Shown here: positions 44,675 to 53,299 of the stretch, one piece after another | Layout: every line of letters begins with the position of its first letter | Numbering within the stretch: the first letter of the stretch is position 1 | DNA from: Chitinophaga arvensicola | GTDB lineage: Bacteria; Bacteroidota; Bacteroidia; Chitinophagales; Chitinophagaceae | Length of the DNA stretch: 64,000 nt | Direction: 5' to 3' | Assembly (NCBI RefSeq): GCF_900110835.1 | Contig: NZ_FOJG01000002.1 | Location: 2,882,556-2,946,555, forward strand | Notes under the pieces: generated by a model | Databases searched by the model: none | What the model was told of the DNA's origin: nothing | Seen by the model: the letters and a program-made list of their open reading frames with translations, nothing else | Translations under genes and position numbers: made by a program

Positions 44675-46039
44675 TTACATCTTAAATACCTTACCTCCTA
44701 CCATCACTTCCTGTGTGGCTTCATCAAAGGTGGCTTTCATACCGGTGCGGTAGGCCGCATTACCCATGATGAGTGCAATGGAATGCGAATAAGCGGCTTC
44801 AATCGGTGCGTTCGGTTGCTTACGGTCACGTACACACGACATCCAGTTACGTACATGCGCATTCGTGAGTGTATCCCCACCGGTGTTGGCACTGGTGGCT
44901 GCTGCGGCTTCCTCGCTCAGGGTCTGGCTTGGAAGCAGATTGGCATGCATATTCATTTCCTGGGCTTCTTTTTCTGTGAGGCCGCCAGTAGAACTTATTT
45001 TGTTGGTAGACATATCGATGGTGCCACCATTGGAATAATAGATTTCTTTCGTACCGCCGGCAGAGTTATGGAAACGGCTGCTGTACATTACCTGGAATCC
45101 GTTGCTGGGGTCATTTTCAGGACCATAGTCAAATACGGCGGTGAGGGTATCCGGGTTCTTGCGGCCATCTTTCCACATGTAGATGCCACCGTTAGCAACG
45201 GCGCTGCGTGGATGTTTCAATCCGCTGAACCAGTGTACGGTATCGATCTGGTGGGTCATCCACTGACCGAAGATACCGGAAGAATAAGGCCAGAAGAGCC
45301 GGTATTCGAGGTATTTACGCGGGTCCCAGCTATCCTGCGGGCGGCCGGCCAGGAAGCGTTTCCAGTCGGTATCCGATTCCTTGATGGAATTTACCAGGTC
45401 AGGACGACGCCAGCGGCCCGGCTGATTTACGTTCCAGGTCATTTCCACCATGGTGATGGGACCAAATTTTCCCTGCTGGATGAAATTGGCAGCAGCATGG
45501 TAACTGGTACCACTGCGGCGCTGCGTGCCCACCTGCATGATGCGGCCGGAGTCTTTCACCGCTTTGAGTGCAGCACGGGCATCTTCCATGGTTTCAGCGA
45601 AAGGTTTTTCGCTGTATACATCACATTTATGCTTCACCGCTTCAATGGTATGATAGGCATGTGCAAAGTCGGGCGAAGCGATAAACACCGCATCGAGACC
45701 TTTCACATTATACAGTTCGTCGTTATTCATACAGGCCTGTACATTATGACCTGTTTTCTGTTGCAGGTAAGCCTTTCCTTCGTCGCGGCGACGGTTCCAG
45801 ATATCTGATACGGCGATCAGGTCGAAGTTCAGTTCTTTGTTATTGTTGAAGAAAGAGGGCATGAGGGCCTGACGGGCACGATCAGAAAATCCTACCAGTC
45901 CGACGTTAACACGGTCGTTGGCGCCCATGATACGGGCATAGCTGCTGGCGGGCATTCCCATAGCACTGATGGTAAGACCTGCGCCTGCAAGCAATGATTG
46001 TTGCAGGAATTCCCGTCTTGTTTTTTTTGATTCAGACAT
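44675..46039 (-). CDS. Gfo/Idh/MocA-family oxidoreductase with Tat-type leader
   Basis: The product has 454 residues. The N-terminus carries a twin-arginine-like leader (KKTRREFLQQSLLAGAGLTI). The Rossmann segment is VNVGLVGFSDRA, a variant of GxGxxG, followed by DAVFIASPDFAHAYHTIEAV and the EKP motif in VYSEKPFAET with Lys145. Members oxidise or epimerise sugars with a bound NAD(P) cofactor; exported Tat forms are frequent in Bacteroidota and are linked to glycan processing. It lies 25 bp downstream of the isomerase gene. Confidence 0.9.
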   Translation of the reverse strand: MSESKKTRREFLQQSLLAGAGLTISAMGMPASSYARIMGANDRVNVGLVGFSDRARQALMPSFFNNNKELNFDLIAVSDIWNRRRDEGKAYLQQKTGHNVQACMNNDELYNVKGLDAVFIASPDFAHAYHTIEAVKHKCDVYSEKPFAETMEDARAALKAVKDSGRIMQVGTQRRSGTSYHAAANFIQQGKFGPITMVEMTWNVNQPGRWRRPDLVNSIKESDTDWKRFLAGRPQDSWDPRKYLEYRLFWPYSSGIFGQWMTHQIDTVHWFSGLKHPRSAVANGGIYMWKDGRKNPDTLTAVFDYGPENDPSNGFQVMYSSRFHNSAGGTKEIYYSNGGTIDMSTNKISSTGGLTEKEAQEMNMHANLLPSQTLSEEAAAATSANTGGDTLTNAHVRNWMSCVRDRKQPNAPIEAAYSHSIALIMGNAAYRTGMKATFDEATQEVMVGGKVFKM

Positions 46040-46064
46040 ATAAAGGCGTTTTTATAGTGTGTGT

Positions 46065-46925
46065 TTATTTGGCGTAAGCTTCTCTGAGTTGGGCCGACAT
46101 ATAATCAAAGGCCGGTTTAAACTGTTTGGCGGGGTCGTCCCAGCGGCATTCCATCATAATATGGCCGGTGTACCCGATTTTGTGCAGGGCGGCAAAATAG
46201 GGCCGGAAATCATCGCCCTCCACTCCTGGTGGCGTGCGTTTATCCTTCTCTGCGATATGGCAATGTACCAGTACGGCCTTTGCTTTTTCAATGCTGGCAG
46301 GCGATTCATTTTCCCGGAGCATGTGATAAATATCAGCGGTGAGCCTGAAATTGGGATGATGAATAGCGGTCACGATGTCGTTCCCTTCTGCCAGGGTATT
46401 GACAAAATTTGTTTCCGACGTATTCAGGTTTTCCATGGCGATGAGAATATCGTACTTCGCGGCCACAGCGGCCATTTTGCGACCCAATGCGATGAATTGT
46501 TGTACACATTGCGCACGGTCTGCCCCTTCCGGTATTTTGCGGGCTTCCCCGCTTCCCAGTACGATGAGCTGCACACCGGCAATTCGTGCGCGCTGCATCA
46601 CCGAATCCACATAGCCCAGGATCCTGGTTTCATTGACCTGTGGTCCCATCAGTTTGAGGTGGCCGGGAATAAATACGTTGCAGCTCTGAATTTTGCAGTG
46701 GCTGTCTTTGATGGCATGCAGCTGTTCCCGGAACTGGACTTCGCTCAGTGTGGGCGAAAGGATCTTCCTGACGGTTTCTTCGAGGAAAGTGAAGCCGGTG
46801 GCGGCGGCGATGCTGTCGTTGGAGAAAGAAGTACAAATGCCGATAGCCGGCAGGCCGGACTGTGCATTCGATTGCAAAAACGGACAGCAGACTATAGTAA
46901 AAAGGAATATCAACCAAGTTTTCAT
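46065..46925 (-). CDS. Exported sugar-phosphate isomerase/epimerase-like TIM barrel
   Basis: The ATG at 46925 gives 286 residues with signal peptide MKTWLIFLFTIVCCPFLQSNAQ; codons upstream in the frame look untranslated. The xylose-isomerase-like barrel shows VQLIVLGSGEARKIPEGADR, ILIAMENLNTSETNF, NFRLTADIYHML, VLVHCHIAEKDKRTPPG and YTGHIMMECRW. The Glu, Asp, His and Glu residues in these strands are the usual metal ligands. The substrate is unknown; it is co-encoded with the exported Gfo/Idh/MocA oxidoreductase, an association common in sugar keto-modification pathways. Confidence 0.87.
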   Translation of the reverse strand: MKTWLIFLFTIVCCPFLQSNAQSGLPAIGICTSFSNDSIAAATGFTFLEETVRKILSPTLSEVQFREQLHAIKDSHCKIQSCNVFIPGHLKLMGPQVNETRILGYVDSVMQRARIAGVQLIVLGSGEARKIPEGADRAQCVQQFIALGRKMAAVAAKYDILIAMENLNTSETNFVNTLAEGNDIVTAIHHPNFRLTADIYHMLRENESPASIEKAKAVLVHCHIAEKDKRTPPGVEGDDFRPYFAALHKIGYTGHIMMECRWDDPAKQFKPAFDYMSAQLREAYAK

Positions 46926-47048
46926 AACGTCAGGTGAGTTTATGTGGAAATAACGGAACCCCATTAAGATAATATCAAATTCCGGAAAAACAAAATTGAC
47001 GGGATAAAGGGAAGTGTTCATCTCCCCAAAACAGATGAAATTATCTAT

Positions 47049-47056
47049 TATATTTG
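47049..47056 (+). promoter_or_regulatory. Putative -7 box of the mini-GrpE/Hsp70 operon
   Basis: TATATTTG matches TAnnTTTG exactly and lies 21 bp before the start codon at 47078. No TTTG is present at the expected -33 distance, so an activator or a different sigma factor may be needed. Confidence 0.4.
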
Positions 47057-47077
47057 TAAGGACCAGCATTATGAATC

Positions 47078-47401
47078 ATGGACCCACTATTAACCCTACA
47101 CATCAGGATCATTAACCAGGTTTTTGAACTGGACAAGAAAACAACTGCCAAACCGGAGTTGTTGTCCCTCCAACGGAATATAGACCGGATCAAACAACAC
47201 TTTGAAGAAGCCGGTTATACCATCCTGAATCCATTGGGCGAACCTTACCGCGAAACACGGGTAGACTATGAAGCCAGTATCACCGGCGATATGGCCGCAG
47301 AAATGGAGATAGTGAACGTGATCAAACCGGTGGTATATTACACGGAAGGCGGACAAAAATCCATTTTACAAAAAGGCGTTGTCATCGCAGCAGCAAAATA
47401 A
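47078..47401 (+). CDS. Small GrpE C-terminal-domain-like protein
   Basis: The product has 107 residues. A helical N-terminal part (about 5-46) is followed by FEEAGYTILNPLGEPYRETR and VDYEASITGD, then IVNVIKPVVYYTEGGQKSIL and QKGVVIAAAK. By eye this matches the order of elements in the GrpE C-terminal beta-domain: Gly-Val, a P-G-E-x-F/Y segment, H/D-x-A, then VxxVxxxGY and R/K-x-A-x-V-x-V at the end. It lacks the long dimerisation helix of normal GrpE, which is about 190 residues. It lies 4 bp upstream of an Hsp70 gene, so a dedicated nucleotide-exchange role is a reasonable inference, not proved. Confidence 0.65.
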   Translation: MDPLLTLHIRIINQVFELDKKTTAKPELLSLQRNIDRIKQHFEEAGYTILNPLGEPYRETRVDYEASITGDMAAEMEIVNVIKPVVYYTEGGQKSILQKGVVIAAAK

Positions 47402-47405
47402 ACCT

Positions 47406-49904
47406 ATGAGCCAGCAAATTAATTTTGGTATCGACCTGGGCACCACCAATTCCCTGATCAGTAAATTCCAGAACGGTACGGTGGAGATTTTTAAAAATCC
47501 CTTCGGACAGAAAGAAACATTGCCTTCTGTAGTGGCGTTCCGGAAAGACCGCATCATTGTGGGCGACAAAGCCCGGGAACTGATAGAGAAAGATCCGGAG
47601 AATGTATTTTCTTCTTTCAAAAGAAAGATGGGTACCTCTGAATCCTTCTTTGTACCCAATACCAGCGATTTCAAAACACCGGTAGAGCTTTCTGCCCTGG
47701 TGCTGCGGGAACTGAAAAACTTTATCTATACCGGCGAAAAGCCGGAAGCAGTGATCATCACCATTCCTGCTTCTTTCGATACCATCCAGTCCAATGCCAC
47801 TAAAAAAGCAGGTAACGACGCGGGATTCCGGGAAGTATTATTACTCCAGGAACCAATAGCCGCCAGCCTGGCCTTTGCCAACAAACAAAGCAATGCTACC
47901 AGCCTGGAAGGACAGTGGCTTGTGTACGACCTTGGCGGGGGTACTTTTGATGTGGCACTTGTTAAAATAGTAGATGGGGAAATGCGGGTTACCGATCACG
48001 AAGGAGATAATTATCTCGGTGGCGTTGACTTCGACATTGCGATCATAGAACAACTCGTGATACCCGCCCTCCAGCAACAGCATACCTTCCCCGACCTGCT
48101 CACTGAGATGCGCAGCGCCAGGGGCAAATACAATACGCTGTATCATATCCTGCTGAAAAAAGCAGAGGAAGTAAAAGTACAGCTAACGGGTAGTCCTGCT
48201 GCAGAGATAGAGTTTGAGATCACCGATGCACAGGGACAAACCCACGATATTTATCTCACCATTACCCGTGAGCAATTTGAAAGCATCATATACGACCGCA
48301 TTCAATATTCGGTAGATCTTGTAAAGAAGATCCTCGACCGTAATCAGCTGAGTGCCGCCGATATACAGGAAGTAGTGATGATTGGCGGCAGCACCTATAT
48401 ACCACTGGTAAAAAACCTGGTAGCCTCGCAACTGGGCATCCCTGTGAACTGTAGTGTAGATCCTACTACTGCGGTAGCAGTTGGCGCCGCCTGGTATGCA
48501 GGTACCAAAACGGTTTCTGTACCGAAAACGGCAGAAAACCAGCCTTTGGCAGCAGGCGTTCCCAACATCCAGTTTAAGATGGCCTATCAGAAGAATACGG
48601 CCGATAAAGAAGAATATTTCACCGCCATCGTTACCGGTCCGGTAGCCGGACTCAGCTATCGTATTGTAAGAACGGACGGTGGTTTCGACAGCGGTATCAA
48701 ACCGTTGCAGGAACGCATCTCCGAAATGTTGTTGCTGGCGGAAAATACCAGCAATGTATTTAACCTCCTGGTGTTTGACGCTGCACACAACGAATTAGCG
48801 GTGCAGGCCCCGGTAATCGCCATCTCGCAGGGAAAATTCAATATCCACGGACAACCACTGCCCAACGATATCTGCATAGAAATAGATGACCTGGAAAACA
48901 ATACCACCAAACTGGAACTCATTTTTGAAAAGAATGCGATCCTGCCTTTGCGGAAAACGATCATCAAAGAAGTGATGAAAACAATTCTGCGCAGCGGACA
49001 GGATAGTTTACTCATCAATGTGCTGGAAGGCAGCCGCTACGCCATTCCCGGCAGTTGCGTGCCGCTGGGCATGATTGAAATCAAAAGCACCGATCTCATC
49101 ACCGACCTGGTAAAAGGCTCCGATGTGGAAATCACATTACAGATCAGCGAAAGCCGCGACCTTTCCGTAAAAGCAGTACTGTTGATGAATGAACAGGAGT
49201 TCTCAGAAGTATTTAATCCGCTGGTGCGCAAAATCAATACCGCCAAACTGATCGATGATATCCGGCAACTGCGGGTGAAAGCAGCCGATAAAATAAAGAG
49301 CTTCAAGAAAAGCCAGCAGTATGAACTGGCGGCTACCGTGCAGGACATCATGACGGAACTGGATCATATCAGCGAACGACTGGAACTACTCAGCGATGAT
49401 GATATCACGGATGAAAAATACCAGCTGGAAGAACGGAAACGTAAACTGGCGCAACACCTGGACAGCACCGGGAAAGACCAGCTGATTGTGGAAATTACAG
49501 AGTTGTATTTTAAACGGAAAGAATATTGTTTGTGGAATATCCGGGAGGAAGAGGACAATGCCCGTTTAAGCCGGTACGAAAAAATAGTAGCAGCTGAAAG
49601 TGCTTATCTTTCTTCGCAGAGCTATTATGCCATCAAGGCAAAGATCGATGAGCTGAACGACCTGAGCTGGGAAATCAGGCGTAACAAACCGGAAACCTGG
49701 ATCAATGCCTATTACTATTATGCCAATATCAGCACCGATGATTATACTGATCCGCAAAACGCCGCCCGCTTCAAGGAAATAGGCGAACGCGCACTGGAAC
49801 GGAAAAATTACGAAGAGCTGAAAGTGGCCGTGAACCAGTTATACAACCTGATGCCCGATACCAAGAAAGAATCGGATCAGCTGAAAGGAACCGGCATCGG
49901 CTAA
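47406..49904 (+). CDS. Atypical Hsp70 (DnaK-like) chaperone
   Basis: The ATG at 47406 gives 832 residues, longer than the roughly 640 of DnaK. The ATPase domain covers about 5-365 with phosphate loops FGIDLGTTNSLISK (about 7-20) and YDLGGGTFDVALVK (174-187), and the adenosine motif MIGGSTYIPLVK (325-336). A stretch of about 130 residues (370-505) replaces the short DnaK linker. A recognisable substrate-binding beta part follows (NAILPLRKT, NVLEGSRYAIPGSCVPLGMI), then a long helical C-terminus with TPR-like ending. It probably works with the small upstream protein and possibly with the two membrane proteins encoded by the converging genes. Its stop overlaps theirs (49901-49904). Confidence 0.9.
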   Translation: MSQQINFGIDLGTTNSLISKFQNGTVEIFKNPFGQKETLPSVVAFRKDRIIVGDKARELIEKDPENVFSSFKRKMGTSESFFVPNTSDFKTPVELSALVLRELKNFIYTGEKPEAVIITIPASFDTIQSNATKKAGNDAGFREVLLLQEPIAASLAFANKQSNATSLEGQWLVYDLGGGTFDVALVKIVDGEMRVTDHEGDNYLGGVDFDIAIIEQLVIPALQQQHTFPDLLTEMRSARGKYNTLYHILLKKAEEVKVQLTGSPAAEIEFEITDAQGQTHDIYLTITREQFESIIYDRIQYSVDLVKKILDRNQLSAADIQEVVMIGGSTYIPLVKNLVASQLGIPVNCSVDPTTAVAVGAAWYAGTKTVSVPKTAENQPLAAGVPNIQFKMAYQKNTADKEEYFTAIVTGPVAGLSYRIVRTDGGFDSGIKPLQERISEMLLLAENTSNVFNLLVFDAAHNELAVQAPVIAISQGKFNIHGQPLPNDICIEIDDLENNTTKLELIFEKNAILPLRKTIIKEVMKTILRSGQDSLLINVLEGSRYAIPGSCVPLGMIEIKSTDLITDLVKGSDVEITLQISESRDLSVKAVLLMNEQEFSEVFNPLVRKINTAKLIDDIRQLRVKAADKIKSFKKSQQYELAATVQDIMTELDHISERLELLSDDDITDEKYQLEERKRKLAQHLDSTGKDQLIVEITELYFKRKEYCLWNIREEEDNARLSRYEKIVAAESAYLSSQSYYAIKAKIDELNDLSWEIRRNKPETWINAYYYYANISTDDYTDPQNAARFKEIGERALERKNYEELKVAVNQLYNLMPDTKKESDQLKGTGIG

Positions 49905-49916
49905 TCGCCGGTTTCC
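49887..49916. terminator. Hairpin spanning the overlapping stop codons
   Basis: The arms GGAACCGGC (49887-49895) and GCCGGTTTCC (49907-49916, one bulged base) enclose an 11-nt loop holding both stop codons. It lies inside the coding ends of the Hsp70 gene and the opposing gene, and could terminate both transcripts. Confidence 0.4.
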
Positions 49917-51568
49917 AGCTCCACTCCTGCTGCGTTGTTTTCCAGCAGGTTGAAATAAAGATTGGTATTATCACCAAGACCAATTTCGATCGGAATATTC
50001 CTGTCGGAACTTGCCCAGTATACAGGATCCAGTGTAAATATCAGGCTGCTTTCCTTCATGAATTTTTCAGAATCCTTGTAGGGTAAGGCAAAGAATCCCT
50101 TTGCACGGTAAGCGCCATAGCCGGCCATTGAACTGGTGGCTTCTTTACCGGCATCCCAATGCTGACCGATATATACATACAGCTGATTAGCGGTGATTTG
50201 TAAGGGCAGATAGGCGCTGTCGCCCGGCACAATATAACAGGAATAAAAAGTATCCGGCGTCTGGATCATGGCAATAGCCGGTACTTCCAGGCGGTTAAAG
50301 AGATGAATACTTTGCCGGTGCGCAACCGCAGACGACTGGTGCTCCGGGACGAGGCGGGCAGATGCTTCCGGACCAACCAGCTCCCTTACCTCCGCTTTGT
50401 TCCGGGAGGAATCAACCTTATATGGTACGCCGCTTTTCCGTAAACTTTCCATAAAAGCAGGACCATATACATCGTCGCCGGTTCTGGGCTGCGAGTTCAT
50501 CTTTTTCTGCGAAGTATCTCCTGTTGTCATTTTCAGCGTATACAACAGGTATTTCATGGGATCGCTGGTGCGTGCATTGGCAAAATGGTCTGTTTGCGTA
50601 TTCTTTTTAGGCGCAGGATTTTTTGCATCGCCGTTGTTCATCATATAAAAAATCAGGATCACGATTCCAATCATAATACCGCCGGCCCCCTCTTCACTCA
50701 GCCACCTGGGGCGTATAGGTTTGATCCAGTGTCCGGGATACCAGAGAATATGTTGTATCAACGAGCGGTTGCGGTGTTGCTCGCGGCGATGCGCCTGCAG
50801 AATTTCCTTCCGTTTGTGGTTTTCATTTTGCACATAACGGGTGGTGGTGAGCTTTTCTATCAGCTGTATCACCGACATGCCAAATGCAAAATCTTTCCGG
50901 TAGGTAGCGAGCGCCAGGTTGATCATACTGATACCATAATCGCTGCGCCATTCGTGAAATTCCGAAGGCAGCTGGTTCAGTTGCGCCACCAATACCCCAC
51001 TGGCAAAAGCCGACAGTTCCTTCTTGTTGAATGCGGCGCCTTCTCTTATTTTCGCAGTGCTGATCTTGAGTTGTTCTTCTAATACCCGGCAATAACGAAA
51101 GATGCGTGTATAGCTGGTGGTGGTATATTCTCCATCCAGCAACAGCGGATTGGCAAATAACAATGTGGTGTTCTCCAGCCATTTATGTTTCAGGCTGTCC
51201 AGCACCGCATTGGTGAATACCGGTTCATACCAGGGTGATATAAATGTCAGGAAAGCAGGGGTCTGGTATACAGGGTTATCAACGAAATGACCGGTTATTT
51301 CACCGGTTTCGAGAAAGCGCAGCAATACCGGATCGGCCGCAATGGATGCGTGAAACGCCAGTTCACCGGTAGACGACAGCCGGTCAAAAAACTGCAACAG
51401 GTCGTTTTTACTGAAAGCCGTGGTAGCAATGCGGAGTACTTTGTCTTCTGTCAGTTCAATTTCTGCCAGCATTTTTTTCCGGAGAAGGGATAACGCAGCG
51501 GTATTCCCGGGGTCTACGGGTCCGTTGTTCATGGCTTCCAGTAACGCGAAGGGATTCACATAGTTCAT
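49901..51568 (-). CDS. Single-pass membrane protein, paralogue A of the Hsp70-linked pair
   Basis: The product has 555 residues. The N-terminal region of about 290 residues has no signal peptide; it begins NPFALLEAMNNGPVDPGN and contains LLRKKMLAEIELTEDKVLRI followed by FSKNDLLQFFDRL. One hydrophobic segment lies at about 293-312, preceded by basic residues, which suggests a cytosolic N-terminus. The C-terminal 240 residues include a beta-rich part with SCYIVPGDSAYLPLQ and YVYIGQHWD. I do not recognise the family, and no HPD motif of a J-domain is present. It shares its whole layout with the adjacent gene at 51596-53248, a tandem duplication. It converges on the Hsp70 gene with overlapping stop codons. 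Confidence 0.75.
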   Translation of the reverse strand: MNYVNPFALLEAMNNGPVDPGNTAALSLLRKKMLAEIELTEDKVLRIATTAFSKNDLLQFFDRLSSTGELAFHASIAADPVLLRFLETGEITGHFVDNPVYQTPAFLTFISPWYEPVFTNAVLDSLKHKWLENTTLLFANPLLLDGEYTTTSYTRIFRYCRVLEEQLKISTAKIREGAAFNKKELSAFASGVLVAQLNQLPSEFHEWRSDYGISMINLALATYRKDFAFGMSVIQLIEKLTTTRYVQNENHKRKEILQAHRREQHRNRSLIQHILWYPGHWIKPIRPRWLSEEGAGGIMIGIVILIFYMMNNGDAKNPAPKKNTQTDHFANARTSDPMKYLLYTLKMTTGDTSQKKMNSQPRTGDDVYGPAFMESLRKSGVPYKVDSSRNKAEVRELVGPEASARLVPEHQSSAVAHRQSIHLFNRLEVPAIAMIQTPDTFYSCYIVPGDSAYLPLQITANQLYVYIGQHWDAGKEATSSMAGYGAYRAKGFFALPYKDSEKFMKESSLIFTLDPVYWASSDRNIPIEIGLGDNTNLYFNLLENNAAGVELETGD

Positions 51569-51595
51569 ACCAAAGCAAAATAACTAAAAAATCTG

Positions 51596-53248
51596 CTACT
51601 CGACGGGAATCATGTCTACCCCGTTAAAATTATTGTTCAGCTGCCGGAGTTGCAGTTCCTGTTTCGCCGACAGCGATACTTCCATCGGGATATACCTGTT
51701 GGAATGCTGCCAGTAGGTAGTATCCAGGTTGAATTGCAGGCAGGAGTGCTGCAAAAAAGAAAGCGCGTCATACGCGGTCATCAGGAAGAAGCCCTGAGCG
51801 CGGTACGCAGGAACATAATCCATGGCATAAGGCGCCTTCCATTCAGCGTCCCAGCCTAACCCCACATAAAAATATACGCGGCTTACCGATAGTGGTAATG
51901 GCACAAAAGCGCTGTCGAACGACGCGATATAACAGGAATAAAAAGAATCGGGGGTTTGCACCATCGTGATCAGGGAAACATCCTGGCGATTCACGATATG
52001 CAGACTACGGCGATGTGCAGGATCGTTCCAGCTACTGTCTTCCTGCTTCCATTCCCTCGGCCGGCCGAAAGGCGGCGGCATATAGTCGTTCCCGTAAGTA
52101 CCCTGCATACTTAATGCCAGCATGAACTCCGGTCCATACAGATCAGTACCGGTAACCGGTGTGGCCAATGCGGGCTTGGTTAATAGCTGCTGCATCCGCT
52201 GATCATTTTCCAGTAAAATCTGCGAGAGCAGGTATTGCATCGCATGAGAAGTACGGGCGCCGCTGAAAACGCTTGTTTTGCTTTCACCTACCCGGATACG
52301 CGGCGTGTACGCAGGTTCCAGGCGGGCGCCAATCACAATGGTAACCACTACCGCCACAGCTATGGCGCCGCGGATCATGAAGTCGCGGGATCGTTTTTTA
52401 CGTTGGGAAGGAGAAGCTGCACCGGCGCCAAAAAACCTGCCCAGTATAGATTTCCGGCGCTGCATTTTATCTTCGAGTTGCTCCAGGTGCCGCTGTCGTT
52501 CTTCACGTATATGTGTACTCACCTGTAGCATATCCATCTCCCGCAAAAGCGCCAGGGCTCTTTTACTTTCGTTGGTAAAGTCCAGTATCAAAGCAAACTG
52601 GATCAGTAAGAGGCCCCAGTCGTTGCGGTGGCCCTGGAAAAGATCCGGCAATGTGTTCAGCACCTGCATATGCTGCCGCGTGAGCAAAGGCGTTACTTCG
52701 TCTGTGCGGCAGGCCCGGTCCGACTTCCGTCGTGTACCCGCTTCTTCCAGCGCTTTGTATTCTTCCTGCAAAAGACGGGAGATCTTCTCATCGCTTTTAT
52801 TCCGTGCAGCGCTGTCCATTAGTACCGGGTTGGCAAACAGGCGCTGCAACACAGCAACATCCTGTTCTTTCAGTGCTTTCAGGATGGCTGTGGTAAAAAG
52901 CGGTTCGTAATAAGGGGATATGAATTGGATAAAGCGGGGATCTTTATACCAGTCGTTATCATGAAAAGGTCTTGTCTGCTTCCCGGTTTCCAGGAAAGTG
53001 GACAAGACCTCGTCGTTATTGATCTGTTGATATAATTGTAAGTTCAGCGGCGATTGCAACCCGTCAAAGAATTTCAGCAGGTCGTTTTTACTGAATGCCT
53101 GCTTCCCGATCCAGAGTATTTTATCTTCTGTTAGCTCCAGCTCTGCCATCATTTTTTTCCGGAGAAGGGATATGGCGGCGGCATCTCCTGTATCTACAGG
53201 CCCACCATTCATTTTCTCCAGGAAAGTAAAGGGATGCAGGTATTTCAT
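51596..53248 (-). CDS. Single-pass membrane protein, paralogue B of the Hsp70-linked pair
   Basis: The ATG at 53248 gives 550 residues. It is a paralogue of the next gene: HPFTFLEKMNGGPVDTGDAA, LLRKKMMAELELTEDKILWI, FSKNDLLKFFDGL, one membrane segment at about 292-309, and a C-terminal domain with SCYIASFDSAFVPLPL and YFYVGLGWDA. The strongest conservation is in the first 60 residues and in the C-terminal domain; the middle differs, which suggests divergence of a linker or of partner binding. It starts 52 bp from the stop of the YeiH-type transporter gene and is separated from paralogue A by 27 bp. The function is unknown; the conserved neighbourhood points to chaperone-linked membrane work. 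Confidence 0.75.
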   Translation of the reverse strand: MKYLHPFTFLEKMNGGPVDTGDAAAISLLRKKMMAELELTEDKILWIGKQAFSKNDLLKFFDGLQSPLNLQLYQQINNDEVLSTFLETGKQTRPFHDNDWYKDPRFIQFISPYYEPLFTTAILKALKEQDVAVLQRLFANPVLMDSAARNKSDEKISRLLQEEYKALEEAGTRRKSDRACRTDEVTPLLTRQHMQVLNTLPDLFQGHRNDWGLLLIQFALILDFTNESKRALALLREMDMLQVSTHIREERQRHLEQLEDKMQRRKSILGRFFGAGAASPSQRKKRSRDFMIRGAIAVAVVVTIVIGARLEPAYTPRIRVGESKTSVFSGARTSHAMQYLLSQILLENDQRMQQLLTKPALATPVTGTDLYGPEFMLALSMQGTYGNDYMPPPFGRPREWKQEDSSWNDPAHRRSLHIVNRQDVSLITMVQTPDSFYSCYIASFDSAFVPLPLSVSRVYFYVGLGWDAEWKAPYAMDYVPAYRAQGFFLMTAYDALSFLQHSCLQFNLDTTYWQHSNRYIPMEVSLSAKQELQLRQLNNNFNGVDMIPVE

Positions 53249-53299
53249 ATACCCACAAAGTACTAAAAAAAGCAATCCGTGGGATAGGTTCAGCCCCTA

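Noticed and set aside
44534..45808. A 424-codon plus-strand frame opposite the sulfatase 5' end and the Gfo/Idh/MocA gene
   Set aside because: The minus-strand genes carry clear catalytic motifs; this frame has none and reads as their antisense shadow.
46059..46937. A 292-codon plus-strand frame opposite the isomerase gene
   Set aside because: The opposite strand encodes a TIM barrel with metal ligands and a signal peptide; this frame shows no family pattern.
49901..53248. The two membrane paralogues as J-domain co-chaperones of the Hsp70
   Set aside because: No HPD motif or typical J-domain helix pattern is visible in either protein, so they are reported as unknown partners only.
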